Assembly: GCF_964340395.1 (NCBI RefSeq)
Contig: NC_135565.1
Location: 17,610,709 to 17,674,708, forward strand
DNA length: 64,000 bases
Source: Glandiceps talaboti
Lineage: Eukaryota; Hemichordata; Enteropneusta; Spengelidae
Reading direction: 5' to 3'
Under the pieces are notes generated by a model. It saw only the letters and a list, made by a program, of their open reading frames with translations, was not told the DNA's origin and ran no database searches. The position numbers and the translations under genes were made by a program. Within the stretch, counting starts at the first letter, position 1. Each line of letters starts with the position of its first letter. Of this stretch, positions 14,331 to 27,318 are shown in pieces.

Positions 14331-14545
14331 TTTTCATTTATCCTAGGAAAATCCAGGGAACATAAGGGGCATTACCACTAAGAATGAATAGCACTAGTGT
14401 GGAAATCCTTAAGTCACGAGCTGTTTGTGGTTGAATGGCTTGAAAGATATTAGAGGAAAGTGAAAGCGATTTTGAACGTTTTGACTCATTTGTCGTTTTG
14501 TACAACGATCTGGGAATAAATATTCCATATTTGCTGTTCAAATGC
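14331..14545 (-). mobile_element. Dispersed repeat family A, copy 2
   Basis: Shares with copy 1 an opening TTCATT..AGGAAAAT, then ACATAAGGGGCATT.., AAGTCACG, GAACGTTTTGACTCAT and CGATCTGGG..AAT, in the same order. The same orientation as 8662-8965, more diverged. Confidence 0.5.
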
Positions 14546-14639
14546 ATACAACTTTGGTGGTATAAAACAAGTTATAACCACACCTAAACTTTAAATATAA
14601 CACATATTGTTCATATCTTAACTTTAAGTTCTTCATAGA

Positions 14640-14985
14640 GTTTACGTCATACATTAACAATACGGTTTTACGTCAAGGTATCATTGATACTGCTCGCGTC
14701 ACACGTAAACTACACTGTTACATCAGGGGATTATCCGTACTGTTTTGCACCTTATTCATACCATTTGCGTCACACATAAACCGTATTCTTTTACGTCAGG
14801 GAATTATCTATACCATTTTACGTCACACATTATTCATACAGTTTACGTCACAAATACACTATACTGTTTTACGTCAATTGGTTGATTATACTGTTTTGAT
14901 TCAATATATTATTCATAGTTTACGTCATACATAAACAATACTGTTTTACGCCAAGGGATAAATCATACTGTTTTACGTCAATGCA
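14640..14985. repeat. Degenerate minisatellite with eight TTTACGTCA sites
   Basis: Exact TTTACGTCA occurs at 14641, 14667, 14790, 14817, 14842, 14868, 14919 and 14972, all on the plus strand, with one-base variants between them. Spacing is often 25-27 bp. The motif equals a CRE/ATF-type bZIP site (TTACGTCA). Whether it works as a regulatory array or is a decayed satellite is unknown. Confidence 0.8.
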
Positions 14986-15060
14986 GTATTCTTACTGCTG
15001 TATATGTCAACAGTGAACTCTTCCTCCATCAGGGTAGACGAGGTATAACCTTTAGTACAA

Positions 15061-15409
15061 CCATCTTAAAGTTTTAGGATTGGTGATACATTAAGGTGCT
15101 CAGATAGATGAAATTCCGTAACTTTTAAGGAAACAAGTTCACATAATTGGCAATTCATGAATTCCATTCCTAGAATGTTCCATAAACCTGATTTTCTAAG
15201 TACCATGTAACTACTTTTAATGTCTTCCCCCATCTTAAAGTTTTAAGATTGGTGATACATTAAGGTGCTCAGATAGATGAAATTCCGTAACTTTAAAGGA
15301 AACAAGTTCACATAATTGGCAATTCATGAATTCCACTCTCAGAATGTTCCATAAACCTGATTTTTTAAGTACCATTCTACGAATATGTAACTACTTTTAA
15401 TGTCTTCCC
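15061..15409. repeat. 169-bp tandem duplication
   Basis: Units 15061-15229 and 15230-15409 are nearly identical. The second has an 11-bp insertion (TCTACGAATAT) near its end and a few substitutions. No coding content. Confidence 0.95.
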
Positions 15410-17967
15410 GAGAGTACATTCACTTCTGTTCCATCACAGATCACAAGAAAATATAACTTCCTGATATCATTCCTTAGTATAATGCATCTAAAAGTATGGA
15501 AGTATGACATGGGTTCTTACTTCAAAGAATGCAATCAAACTTATTTTACAACTGATTAAGGACATTAATGTCCATTTACGTTATCTGTGAGTTCACTTTC
15601 GAACCACTTGTCATACGATAACATTCGTGAAAGCAGTAAGCCCTCCATAACTATACACTATCGAGTAGATATCATTCCGCCTTTTGGCTTTGCTTTTGCT
15701 GATTGAAAGATGCACCAATATATAAATGGTTTAATCATTCTAATCTGATTGGTTAATATCGCCTCATATACAATTTGTGCTACTAGGCTACCGACCCATG
15801 TCGAAAAAGAGTACATGTCAGCCAAACCTTAACAAATTTAAAACATTAATGTATATGCCTGATTGGTATTTCTTGATTAATATCTGTAAATTTATATTCA
15901 AGGCAATGGATTTGAGAGTTTCTATATATAGTGAACTTTACAACCTGTACGACAAGCGTACTTCCACTTGCCTTTCTGTTTTCACATTGGTATTGCCTCC
16001 GTATCTATAAGTCATTCATGGTACAATATGCCCTGAGCCGGTCAATTATGTGTAAGAGGTACTATCCTTTCATTTATTTGTAAAAGAAATCGTAAATTTC
16101 TGGTTTTATTCATTGGGCAGTCATACACGCTGCAAGTATAACTACATAAATAAAAGACATGTTTATTATAATGAGACAAAATACTTCCTGTTATTGCTAC
16201 ATTACACTGACATACAATATCTCAAATTGCGTTTTACGTGTGTGGGTTATGTGATACCAACGGTAATTATGACTGTAGGTGGCACTTTGTCAATATACGT
16301 CAGCTAGAAATTTGACCCTAGGCTAAGGAAATTGTCACCTAGCTTTACACTACCACGGTATTTTGAGAGTTGTCGTTGCGCAAGAATTCGCTGGGCGGGA
16401 GTTCCTAGACAACCTTACCCCCCTGGCATGTCACGCATGTCACGCACACAAAATGCCAGTTTTAATGTTTACAATGGAGATGCAAGATCTGCACATATTA
16501 TAGTCGTGGCAATAAATGAACTCACTTTCAAGAACAAAAGTCATTAGTAAAGTTTTAGCTATCAAATACTGTCAAGCCCAAACCTGTTTACCAGATGAAT
16601 CAACCATTTAATATATAAAGACATACAGATCCACGGAACACTAAATCCTAAAAGTCATGCAAATGACATTTTTTATTACACCATACTACAGATATGTAGA
16701 TAAATGAATACCTAATGGCTGCTTCAATATTTGTATGATAAGGAATATAGTGACTGCATACCAATTTCCATTATCAAGTTCGTTGTACTTTGGTAAAGTT
16801 CAATGGGGTATACTCTGACTTGTTCTTGCAGCCTGGGATTACTTTATATTTCATTATGTGACCATCTATGTCATTCCTACTAGTAATATCTAGTTTCTGG
16901 CATAGCTCTCATCTGATATGTATGACAAATGAATTACATTATGAAGCAATTTTTTTGTTACTAAAATATGCAAAATGGTATACAAATTCGGCTACTAAAC
17001 CATTCAAATCATGCTGTGTTGAAGCAATTTATTTCATAAATACGACTAGTGTGTCTCGTCAAAATGGACTGTGTAACCTTAAAGATAATAAACGCATAAC
17101 GTGAACCTTGACATACGCCTGAAGACTAGTTCTGTGCTATGTAGAAACTTCCATTTGATTGGACTTGGATGTACACTTCATTATTATTTGCTGTGTGTGT
17201 GTGTGTCCCTCATGGGCGAAAAAGTCAGCTTCTTTGACGGTGAGGTGTTAGGAAAAAGGTCGATTTTACCGCATGCATGATAAAATCACTTTGACTGCAT
17301 TGTATTTCTCGAGGGTGATTAGGGTTTTTATAGAAATACATTTCATCAAAATTAGATAATCATCTCCTAAGGTAAATTCAGGTCATGCAAATGACTAGGT
17401 AATCACTAAAGAGAGAAAAGAGAAAGCTTTTATTGATGTCAAAATTAGTGATTACTGCGATATCACTCAAAATACGTATTTACATGTAGATTAGTTGTTA
17501 CATTGATAGATAGAATAATTTTGTTATTAAAGCAATCACCGGCAAAATGCAACGTCGAAATTTTGATATAATCCTGGTGAATGTAATCATTGTCCATATT
17601 TTTTTAATGAGCGTCTTACATGACACATGTTGCAAAGCCTTTTTTTACTTTATATTGTAAAGGTATGTGCATTTAGACAGAGACAAAATATAATTGCTTT
17701 TCCTAAAGATTTCCATGCTATAATTCATAACCGGTATATGTTTTAATATCCAGGCAATATTGTGACCTTGAATATATTCCTTGTATATGACTGTCAATTC
17801 AGAAATAACAATGTATAAGCTATGACATATTAGGTACTTGTCTTCATTCAACCCATATCCCTATACCACCTCACCTCAACTCAGATTTACAATTCCTGAA
17901 TTTATTCCAAATCCATGTCATTTAGCAGGTTCGTAGATTTCGTTTGCTCGACCTAACTTTGTTCTAG
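15410..17967. other. No gene seen
   Basis: Several open frames of 60-78 codons, none with recognisable motifs or coding character. A short (GT)n run is near 17194-17207. Confidence 0.45.
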
Positions 17968-18120
17968 CTACCTACCTACCTACCTACCTACCTACCTACA
18001 TGTACCTGTCTGCCTACCTACCTACTTATCTGCCTGCCTGCCTGCCTGCCTGCCTAACTACCTAATACCTACCGTCCTACCTATCCTTCCGTCCTACTTA
18101 ACCACCTACCTACCTACCTG
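17968..18120. repeat. Interrupted (CTAC)/(CTGC) tetranucleotide array
   Basis: CTAC units, then CTGC units, then degenerate CTAC units. Confidence 0.9.
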
Positions 18121-18805
18121 TAGACCTAGTTGGCTAAGTTGTGCATACGTATGCGTTTGTGTGTCTTCTGTTCTTTCATTTACGTATCATCTATATGACT
18201 TCCAGATATTGATCTGTTAGGTTTTGAATGACCTAAGTGGAATTGTCATTGCGAGTTGAACACAACTAGTGAATTGTGACGTAAAACGACCAGTATATAC
18301 ATCCCATATCATTTGTCGGGATGTGTTCAACTTGGCTTGCGTATGGTAAAATTTATCATGTGCAATGCGTATTGCCTTAAGTTAAAAATTGTTGGTACTG
18401 GTGCTATGTCCATTTTTGGGATAGTTAAACTGGGTGATTTAATTTAAGTAATATGTTTCAATCTATAATCCTTGAATGTCTTTTTAAGCATTCAACAGTG
18501 TCACTTAGCCAAAGAGTCAATGACTCGGAAGTTCTTTAAATTACACTTGCAATAAAACATAATGAAAAGTGAATATAAGGTATGGATAAACCCTTTATTG
18601 CAGGGTGTCAAACAACACTTAAAATATAAGGATATAAAGTGGACACTACGTAAGAAAACGTTCAATCAGAGAAGAAACTATCTCATAGGGTGAACAAAAA
18701 TGACAGGTTGCAGTCGAAACCTCTCGACTTATCGAATTACATTACGTGCATGGTGTTGGTTAAATGTATAATTATCATACATCAAAAGTAAGTGAAAAAA
18801 ATATG

Positions 18806-18960
18806 TTATTTTATTTTATTTTATTTTATTTTATATTATTGTTTGTATTCCTTTTCATTTATTTTTATTTCATTTTATCTTATTGCATTTCATTTCATTT
18901 TCATGTCATGTCATGTCATGTCATGTCATGTCATTTCACTGCATTTCATTCCATTTTAAT
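18806..18960. repeat. Pentanucleotide arrays (TTTTA)n and (CATGT)n
   Basis: ATTTT-type repeats at 18806-18840 and onward, then seven CATGT units at about 18901-18935, then CATTT variants. The 128-codon open frame across this segment is mostly translated repeat. Confidence 0.9.
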
Positions 18961-18990
18961 ATTTTTTTTTTATTTTACAAGAATGAAAGT

Positions 18991-19965
18991 TAATCAAGTT
19001 CCAAAATTGAATGGATACAACAGCATTTCACAAATCAACATTATTGAAAAGAAAATCCTTTCTTATCTGTTGGGTTTGAAATCAACATTAAAAGCCAATT
19101 TCCAGTGCATTCTCTTTTGCAACTTGGTACATTTTATTATGAAAATGTAAATGAATTTATATTCCTTTTAGATAGAATGCGCCTCATGGACGAATTTCAC
19201 TCCAAATAAAACTTCTAAAATCCTCCAAACTTTGCTTTCCAAAATTTGTGGTCCACCTTCTGATATTCAAGGAAACTTTCAATCTTTTGTCAACACTTCG
19301 GCGGCCATTTTGGATTCTCAGGTGTCTCAATATTTTGACCTCTATTTATGAGGTGAGTCATAAATTTGAGAATGGGTTGTAGTTTTCTTCAACAAAGTAA
19401 CATCAAAAGATCAAACTCTATATTTCCGAAGCACTGTTCACGTTAACGGCATGTACACCATAAAAAGTGTCTGTGAAACAACTGTTCAGTCCATTTTCCT
19501 AGTTTTCTATTATTTTTCGATGAGGATTCACTACTAAAATATGTATAATCTAGTCGTATAGGTTTTCCAATTGAATGAATATAAATGATAGGGATGACGT
19601 CATCAGCTGTGACCTTTGTTTAACCAAAAATGTCACAGCAATAACTCAGCACAAAGATGTAAAATTGTGATTTATAGTAACGAGTTTGACTTTGAATGGT
19701 AAAACCATTATATAATTATTGTGACTAGATTAGGGAGTATGAAAGGAAGCAAGGGTTAGACACACAATCAAAATGTATTGGTGAGTACGGTCAGTTCAGT
19801 TCAGTTGAACCCATCAAAATTGATAAATAATGATATAGCATACAATTGTTTATATCAACAACAGAGATCGAGGCAGTAATTTATCAATGAATGACAGCTT
19901 AGCGTAATTCCCTTGCCACGTTCTCTAGATTCTGCAATAAATCTGTCAATGTACTTGCCGTTTAG
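18991..19965. other. No gene seen; possible dispersed repeat fragment
   Basis: The segment near 19270-19320 (CTTTTGTCAACACTTCGGCGGCC) resembles 24790-24830 (CTTTTATCTTCACAGTTTTCGGCGGC), which suggests a shared old repeat. No coding sequence. Confidence 0.35.
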
Positions 19966-20206
19966 ATGGATGTATGTATGTATGTATGTATGTATGTATG
20001 TATGTATGTATGTATGTATGTATGTATGTATGTGTGTATGTATGTATGTAGGCATGTATGTATGTATGTATGTATGTATGTATGTATGTATGCATGCATG
20101 CATGCATGCATGCATGCATGCATGCATGTATGCATGTATGTATGTATGTATGTATGTATGTATGTATGTATGTATGTATGTATGTATGTGTATGTGTGTG
20201 TAAGTG

Positions 20207-20241
<35 letters not shown>

Positions 20242-20364
20242 ATGTATGTATGTATGTATGTATGTATGTATGTATGTATGTATGTATGTATGTATGTATG
20301 TATGTATGTATGAATGTATGTATGTATGTGTGTATGTATGTATGTATGTATGTATGTATGTATT
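19966..20364. repeat. Long compound (ATGT)n/(ATGC)n/(GTGC)n array
   Basis: About 400 bp of ATGT with an internal ATGC block (about 20092-20128) and a GTGC block (about 20207-20240). Open frames of up to 235 codons across it are read-through of the repeat. Confidence 0.97.
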
Positions 20365-23072
20365 AGTGGGTGGGTAGGTAACGTAGACATGTAGTCATAC
20401 GGTAAATAAGTAAGTCGGTTAGTTAGGTGGTTGTTGATCAGTTGACTGTTAGATATAGGCTGTGTATGCTGGTAGGTCGATACATGGATAGAAACGCGCA
20501 TATTACGATAAATATCAATATATTTTATATACTTCGACCATTTCCGAGATTTGTTCCTTCTAGTAAAGTGTGACTGTGGGTATAAGCATGGAAAATGAGG
20601 AATGTAACCATTACAGCTGTGGTTGCCTGCTGCAAATAAAATGAAATACTTCAATATGTAGGCTAACATAAAAACACTATTAATCGCATTCTAATCGCCT
20701 TCTTTACTGAAAAGTTCAGGTTGAGGCCACATAAACTTAAAAGAGCGGAAATGTGATATATTAGCGACTACCAGTGTGAACTGTGGTCCTATTAAACCAT
20801 AAAGCCTATAACAGACGTGCACAGCCGCACAAATTAAGGGGTTGGACGTAAATTACGGAGGGCGGTATTTTTCAGAGGTTCAGTGCGTGGAAGTATTTGA
20901 CCCTCCCTAAGACAGTGCATAAACGTCACAGATCCTCCCTTCCTCTTATCTGTCATTGGACATTTGAATATCTGTTATGAAAACCATCAGTAGTGTCCCT
21001 CCAAAAACACTAATATTAAAAATTGTGCCCCTCCGCTTGGAATTTATATCCAGTCCCTAAATACTTAAACTTAAAAACAAGTAGACGTGTACCAAAACTA
21101 ATCAACATACTTTGAATGTCGTAAAAGTAATGTAATACATGACGCATGTTGTGCTGTGAAAGAGAGCGCAATTGTTGCCATTTGTCAATGTAAAAGTAAA
21201 AGATCCTAAAATTTCAGTACAGGTAACAGTAACATAGACACCATTTTCGACTAAAATATAAGGGCACAGATTACCAAAAAAAAACGTAAAACACGCTGAA
21301 CTTTACTTAGCGGCAAATCTCAGTCAACAATGTACAATGTAGTAGGGTAGTTTGAACATACACCTATACGCTTGGTGACCGAGGATGTTGTGTTTTTCGA
21401 AATTATTTGCACCTCAAGATTATAACATTTGGCAACATATCTATCAGCTTCTGGTGACAGTTTGTACTAGTTGCTGGAGATGATTCAACTTGTTCATTTT
21501 GTATGGAATAATATAAGTATTTCAACATGCGACGCAAATAACCACAACAGACTATACTGTGGTTTTGATTGATGGGTGAAGTCAAGGACTACTGTGTTTT
21601 GTGTTTTATCTGTGTTGATATAGGTTGTTTTTCAGTTGGTATGTATTTGTTATCTTTGTCACTATCTCTACGCACCATCACTATGTACCACATCGTTACT
21701 TGAATGTCCTCAGTCTCCGATTATCTACATGTCAAGTAAATATCTCTCTTCATCTCTCTGCCCCCTACTAGTTTGTACTATATAGGGCATGAATTCGGGG
21801 GGGGGGGGATAAGATACACGGGTAATACTATGGGAGGTTCTTCGTGGGCATCCAAACCTAAAGTGTGGCCAAAATACATTTTATGAAAGAGGAAACCCTG
21901 TACACATACTAAAGCTTAACGTACTGTACGTCACATGATCAGATATGTTTCTTACATTGGTTGTGTAAGAATTTTTGGAACCCTGCCTAACATGCGGCAA
22001 ATGTGGTTACAATTACTCTTAATCGTTGAGGGGACCCATATTTGATCTGTAAGCACCCTAAAGAAACTCTGTTTTTTTAATACATAAGGTCAGTGAAAGA
22101 GAACCAATATCGCATGTTGCTTCTCCGTATTTCCCTCTATGAAAGTTTCCAAAACCTCCACCCACCCCTTTCCTGCATGAATGAACCCTTACCACAGATG
22201 TGTTACTTGTCTGTGCCCTTACGTACAAAAGCTGAGTGGTTTCATATTGCATATCCGCTATCTTAGATTGAGCTAGTGGCCTGACACTGGCCATGACCTT
22301 GATAACAGAGTGCAGGTCATCAAACATTTTTTTTACAAAGAACTACTGGTATCATGATAACAAATTGTTTTCATTTTACAATCTTTGTAAGTAAGCCAAA
22401 TAGTTGACATTCCTTTTCAATAGATTTATAGTCCTGTGTTCTCTCGACATACGTTTGAAAACCGAAAACATGTTATCAATCTTGTTATTGAGTTCTAAAG
22501 AAAACAAGTGTGGCAGTGACAACCCCGGGAACAATAAAATGCTCTGTACGATTGACGTATCCACATACCAGTCAGTCAGTAAAATTGAGTTAACAGCTAT
22601 TTTCATTACTTTGGATAATCTAAATTTGATTACTTGGGATAAAATATTTATTTTGAGGCTTGCTTTAAATTGCATCAAATACATCTGTCCAAACAAATAT
22701 ACACTCTAGAGAATTACTGCAGTCACTCTGTAAATAACACCCTAACAACCCCCAGTTTTCTATTCACGTTTTTCTTAATAAAAATACAGTTTTGTTTCTT
22801 ACTTGAATTCTTGAGCAATAGCTTCGTTTACTTGTAAGAACATGTGAACAAGGCGCACATTGCTCTAGGGGCAGTACACTTAGGTTGCAGAAATAGAAAC
22901 GCTTCAGTTTGTACGACATCCGATTAAATTTGGTACAGTAACGATGGTATGTGGTACCATAATGTTTAAGTGTTTGAATTTAGAAGTAAGCTGACCTCCA
23001 CCAAGTATAATATACCGTGTAACTTTATGGTTTCTAAGAACTAATACAAACGCAGGGTGACTGGCAAGCAGG
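20365..23072. other. No gene seen
   Basis: Unique sequence. Overlapping opposite-strand frames of about 100 codons at 22376-22709 lack motifs. A G9 run is near 21800. No element recognised. Confidence 0.4.
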
Positions 23073-23073
23073 C

Positions 23074-23169
<96 letters not shown>
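23073..23169. repeat. (GACA)n microsatellite
   Basis: About 24 near-perfect copies. Confidence 0.97.
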
Positions 23170-24462
23170 GAATTAATTTAATATGACCGTCAATCTCATC
23201 TACAGTCGAGGTAGCCATCAGTCTATGGCCGTCAAATATATACATATACCTATGCATTTAAGTGAATCTATCATGGTACTTGCATCTCTATTACAATGGC
23301 TAAATTATGACTGAAGGTATCAAACAAACCTTTCAGTAACACATTTGATTTAATTTGCATTGAATGAATTAATATACGTGAGAGCAAACTACTCAAATAA
23401 ACTGTTAATATCAAAACGAACATTGTTGTCAAAAATGACAATTAGGTGCAGGACATTGCATCAAGTACTTCACGGTTACTTCCTGTTGGCGACAAGTCAC
23501 AAATTGAATGTGTGGGCAACACAGGCTTCGGTGATTTGGTCCTGGGGGGATGCATTAAATCAAGCCAAGTGTTACTTCTCCGTATGTTTTGTCGTTTTAA
23601 GGGTCAATTTAATTTATATGAAGGCCAATTGATACACAGGTCCTTCATACAACCTGCTGTGAATGACCTTAACTTATTTCAAGAAGATAGACGTTGTAAG
23701 CAAGGAGGAAGCGAGAATGAGTGTTATATATTATTTCGTCAAAATCACACTTCTAACATTTATTTTTCACTATTTGATACATATCAACTTGATTTTGACC
23801 AAAAAATAACCCGTCTTTTCTACTTTAGGATTAAACTGCACACTTTTAAATGGATTCATAAATTTAAAGAAATCTGTGTAATTTTTCATCAGATCTGATA
23901 GATATGAAGTTACTTCACATCTAATGCTTTAGAGTTCAATTTGTTGATCGAAAAATGATGTGGCTCTCGCAGCTTGGCATCAAGAAAACAGATTACAAAA
24001 CTTGTGGTGTAGCTTAAAGGAGACGACAGCGAAATGAGATTTGTCATTATTTTATTAATGATTTTAAAAACAATTATGTTTTATTTTTGTTCTGCCAGAG
24101 TCACGACAAGCTCAAGCTTGTAACTATATTGTTTCACATAATTGTAATAACAAGGTCGCTTGGGATATATGTGTGGTAGTAATGGGAGTTAATTCAGAAA
24201 CAAATTGCGGCGGCAATTTGCAAATTCAGCCAATCTGATCATTCGACCATTATGTTTGCAGACAGTAAATCTGTTTTAAGTCGTTATCTCGTCTATCGTT
24301 TTCCAAACGTCTATGTGGTTATTAACGCGAGTATCACAAGGTCACGTGATACTGCTTAACGAGAACGAGATGTACATTCAACTCATGATACGTTTCACGA
24401 ACATGTCGTCTAGCAAAAAAGCAATAGTGAATGTGAATATTTTGAATCATCTTTAACCTCAT
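23170..24462. other. No supported gene; one unassigned 150-codon frame
   Basis: A plus-strand open frame at 23446-23898 is not low complexity (it contains SQIECVGNTGFGDLVLGG and later aromatic-rich sequence), but I recognise no domain and see no coding context around it. It could be chance or a decayed element. Confidence 0.3.
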
Positions 24463-24638
24463 GTGGCCACATGGTTGAGGATTTGGTATTTATTGTTAAT
24501 CTTTGACAATTTATTGAGTTGCAAACAAAGACTCCGGATATGTTGCTTCACGTTGATTTTTCAAGTAGGAAGCCATGATAGAATTTCTTTATAAATTTAA
24601 AATCCAAAATAAATGAACAATTCCCATTCATATAGCAA
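24463..24638. mobile_element. Foldback MITE family D, copy 2 (left arm shortened)
   Basis: Begins GTGGCCACATGG like copy 1 (GTGGCCAGATGG). The right part matches the copy 1 right arm: GAGTTGC..ACAAAGAC, ATGTTG.TTCAC.TTGATT, GTAG.AAGCCAT and AATCCAAAATAAAT. Most of the left arm is missing. Confidence 0.65.
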
Positions 24639-24837
24639 CTGTAAGCTGCAGTGTGTTTCGGGGACCTCATCAGCATCACAGTTCTTAAGTTCGCTCCATG
24701 CTTTGTCATTTAAAAGCTTGTTCCTTGTTCATTTTGAAATAACAAAAGTAATATGGGGTTCATCGTCTCTTTGTCAGAAAATCGACAGTCTTTTATCTTC
24801 ACAGTTTTCGGCGGCTATGTTGGGTTTTGAATGCATG

Positions 24838-24868
24838 CATACATACATACATACATACATACATACAT

Positions 24869-24942
<74 letters not shown>

Positions 24943-25009
24943 CACGACACGACACGACACGACACGACAGAACACAACAAATTAACAGGCAGGCAGGCAG
25001 GCAGGCAGG
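24838..25009. repeat. Compound microsatellite ACAT / AC / GACAC / GGCA
   Basis: (ACAT)n at 24838-24886, (AC)n to 24940, (GACAC)n to about 24968, and (GGCA)n at 24986-25009. Confidence 0.97.
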
Positions 25010-26119
25010 AAAACAAGCAATAACGAAAATCGAAGACAATGATAAGGAACAGGTGTATTCTAACAGCAGTATGAAGTTTTCACAATAATCATAAACGTAC
25101 TAGAATTTATGCAAGCATTGCCCATTGAGGACTTAAGTGGAAGGCTCTATACATCAAGGGGTAAAGGACACGAGAAAGGTTATATGTCAAAGAACACGTT
25201 TTGAGAGCATGGCACATTTGGTAGTAAAAGGGTTGGAGATACGAAAAGATGGAATTCTGAAAAGGACATTGCGGGTTTAATATAAGAGAACGGTTTCTCT
25301 TAAAGTGCGTTTGACCTTAATGGTCGTGTGGGCGTTAATCTGAAGAGAAGCCAAGTTGTCTGAAAGCAGTATGTCGAGGCTTAGTGCAGTCAAGTATTGT
25401 GGACAGGTGCAACCAGCTAGAATGAAACAGTGAACGATTGTTTGCAGTAAATAAACGAAGCCGTGTTTTTTTCGATATCACCAGGCATTTTGTCGTCATA
25501 ACGAAGTCGGAACTAAACCATGTATCTTTATATATCTAGCAGGTGCTTACGGCAACGAGGAACAAAACACTCACTATAGTCAAACGGAAGTAGTGTCAAC
25601 AAGGTGTGAGTGCTCAGGTAGTGAAACGAAAATAGATGGGTAGTAGTGATCTGGAACCGATCTACCCAACTTGAAGTTAAGCTGCTTTGTTAACGTTCTG
25701 TGAGTGCGGTGAAATGACAAGTCAAGTGTCAAGCCATGATTTATTACGATCCTAGCACAGTCGGAATCCGTATTTTCAACAAGCGCTGAATATCGAAAGA
25801 GTGCTACTATATATAGCAGACAGTCTGTTTAACATTACTAGCATATCCCCCCGTTTTACTGTTACCCGAATAAAGTTTAAAGAGAGTTTAATACACCCTA
25901 TGATATTAGAAATAGACTTTTAGTGATTTCAGTTGTTTTCAATCATTTTTAAGATACAATCGTTATAAACAAATTGCCACATTCTTTACAAAGTACATAT
26001 AAATCATCAACGATTTGATTTACGAGTCTTTGTTTAAGCTTGAAGCAAGACTGACCGTACATAAAACAGCGAACACCGTACAGGCAAACGTTTTAGATAG
26101 TTTCTAGTTTATTTTGCTC
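25010..26119. other. No gene seen
   Basis: Unique sequence without open frames of note or recognised repeats. Confidence 0.45.
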
Positions 26120-26352
26120 CCCCCCCCCTTCATATACATAGTCATGAATATGCATTCATTTAATGCATACTCATGTATGTTAAGACCCATGATGCAACAG
26201 TGTACTATTGTGAGAACAGCAGAAGTAGAAGATAGTTTCAATTTGGTGTTTCTCGGCAAACGAGCTAAATTCATGTGATGTGTAATCATAAGACGACTCA
26301 GCTCTCCAGAACCCAACGTTTTATGAAAATGCCTTTAAACTGCAACGGTGTT
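26120..26352 (-). mobile_element. Dispersed repeat family B, copy 1
   Basis: Reverse complement of the family seen at 32091-32370: shared blocks are GACCCATGATGCAACAGTGTAC-like sequence, TTTCAATTTGGTGTTTCTCG, AAATTCATGTGA, ATCATAA.A.GACTC and AGAACCCAACGTTT, ending in GCCTTTAAA. Non-coding, about 230 bp. Confidence 0.7.
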
Positions 26353-26562
26353 CTTTTTTTTAAGGAATTACAAGAAAATAAAGTGCTGATGTTGATTTGT
26401 ATTCACAGTGGGATAAAATGTATCATTTTATATACTTGCCCGCTGTCAGTCTCTGTATTTTGTTTTAAATTCTTTGTAGCAAAAAAAAAACCGTTGTGCC
26501 ATAATTATGTAAAAACGTCGTGCTGCCTAATTGAACCTCTACCGTCCCCCTGGTTTTGTTGA

Positions 26563-26625
26563 AGGTAGATCGGAAAGGGTTAATTGAAATGTGCCAAGGA
26601 TTACTCTCATATCCATTCTGTAACA
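26563..26625. repeat. Dispersed repeat family C fragment
   Basis: AAGGTAGATCGGAAAG, then TTAATTGAAAT, CCAAGGATTA and CTGTAAC, matching 10411-10470 in the same orientation with several substitutions. Confidence 0.55.
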
Positions 26626-27042
26626 CAAAGAGTTGATTGAGTATATTACGATGAATTCTAATATATGCATTATTTTTGGACGCTAAAAGGATTTCGGTAC
26701 TAGAATTGTTGTCGTCTACGTTGGAGTCTCAGTAACTAAACCGGGAATGATGATTTTGATAACTTTCTATATTGTTGATTGCTTGTACTGTTGTTCTAAC
26801 CCAGTCAAACACGTCCATTCACATACTTTTCACACACTCTTTAGACTTCCACAAATAATTACACTTACTGGGTTCACTGAGTTCTGTCAAGATTGTTTTT
26901 ACATGGACACCTAAATACACGGTGACTTGAACGTCTAGTAGAGAAGTAATCCACTAATCGGAATGATTGAAGCATTAAGTGTAATCGTTAGTGGTATTTT
27001 ACAACCCCCATTTAAATTGAAGAAAAACCCATTAACATTGTA

Positions 27043-27318
27043 CTGATATATAGAAATACTATGTAATCATGTTATGTTGATATATAGAAATACCATGTAA
27101 TGATGTCATGTTGATATATATAAATACCATGTAATGATGTCATGTTGATATATAGAAATACTATGTAATAATGTTATGTTGATATATAGAACTACTATGT
27201 AATCGTGTCATGTTGATATATAGAAATTCTATGTAATGATGTCATGTTGATACATAAAAATACCACATAATGTTATAGTGATGTCATGTTGATATATAGA
27301 AATGCCATGTAAATGTGA
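27043..27318. repeat. 34-bp tandem repeat, eight units
   Basis: The consensus is TGATATATAGAAATACTATG then TAATGATGTCATGT. Unit starts are 27043, 27078, 27112, 27146, 27180, 27214, 27248 and 27290. The last spacing is 42 because of an insertion. Confidence 0.93.

Noticed and set aside
19962-20669. A 235-codon minus-strand open frame and several overlapping 90-115-codon frames
   Set aside because: They translate the ATGT/ATGC array (HTYI, MHAC and VCMY periodic peptides) and are open on both strands because of the 4-bp repeat.
22904-23257. A 117-codon minus-strand open frame with a Val-Cys-Leu-Ser periodic core
   Set aside because: It is read-through of the GACA microsatellite.
23446-23898. 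A 150-codon frame that is not low complexity
   Set aside because: No recognised domain, no splice or promoter context and no related frame nearby. A translated search would decide.
27043-27318. Regularly spaced repeats that could suggest a CRISPR array
   Set aside because: The units abut without unique spacers, and the genome is eukaryotic.
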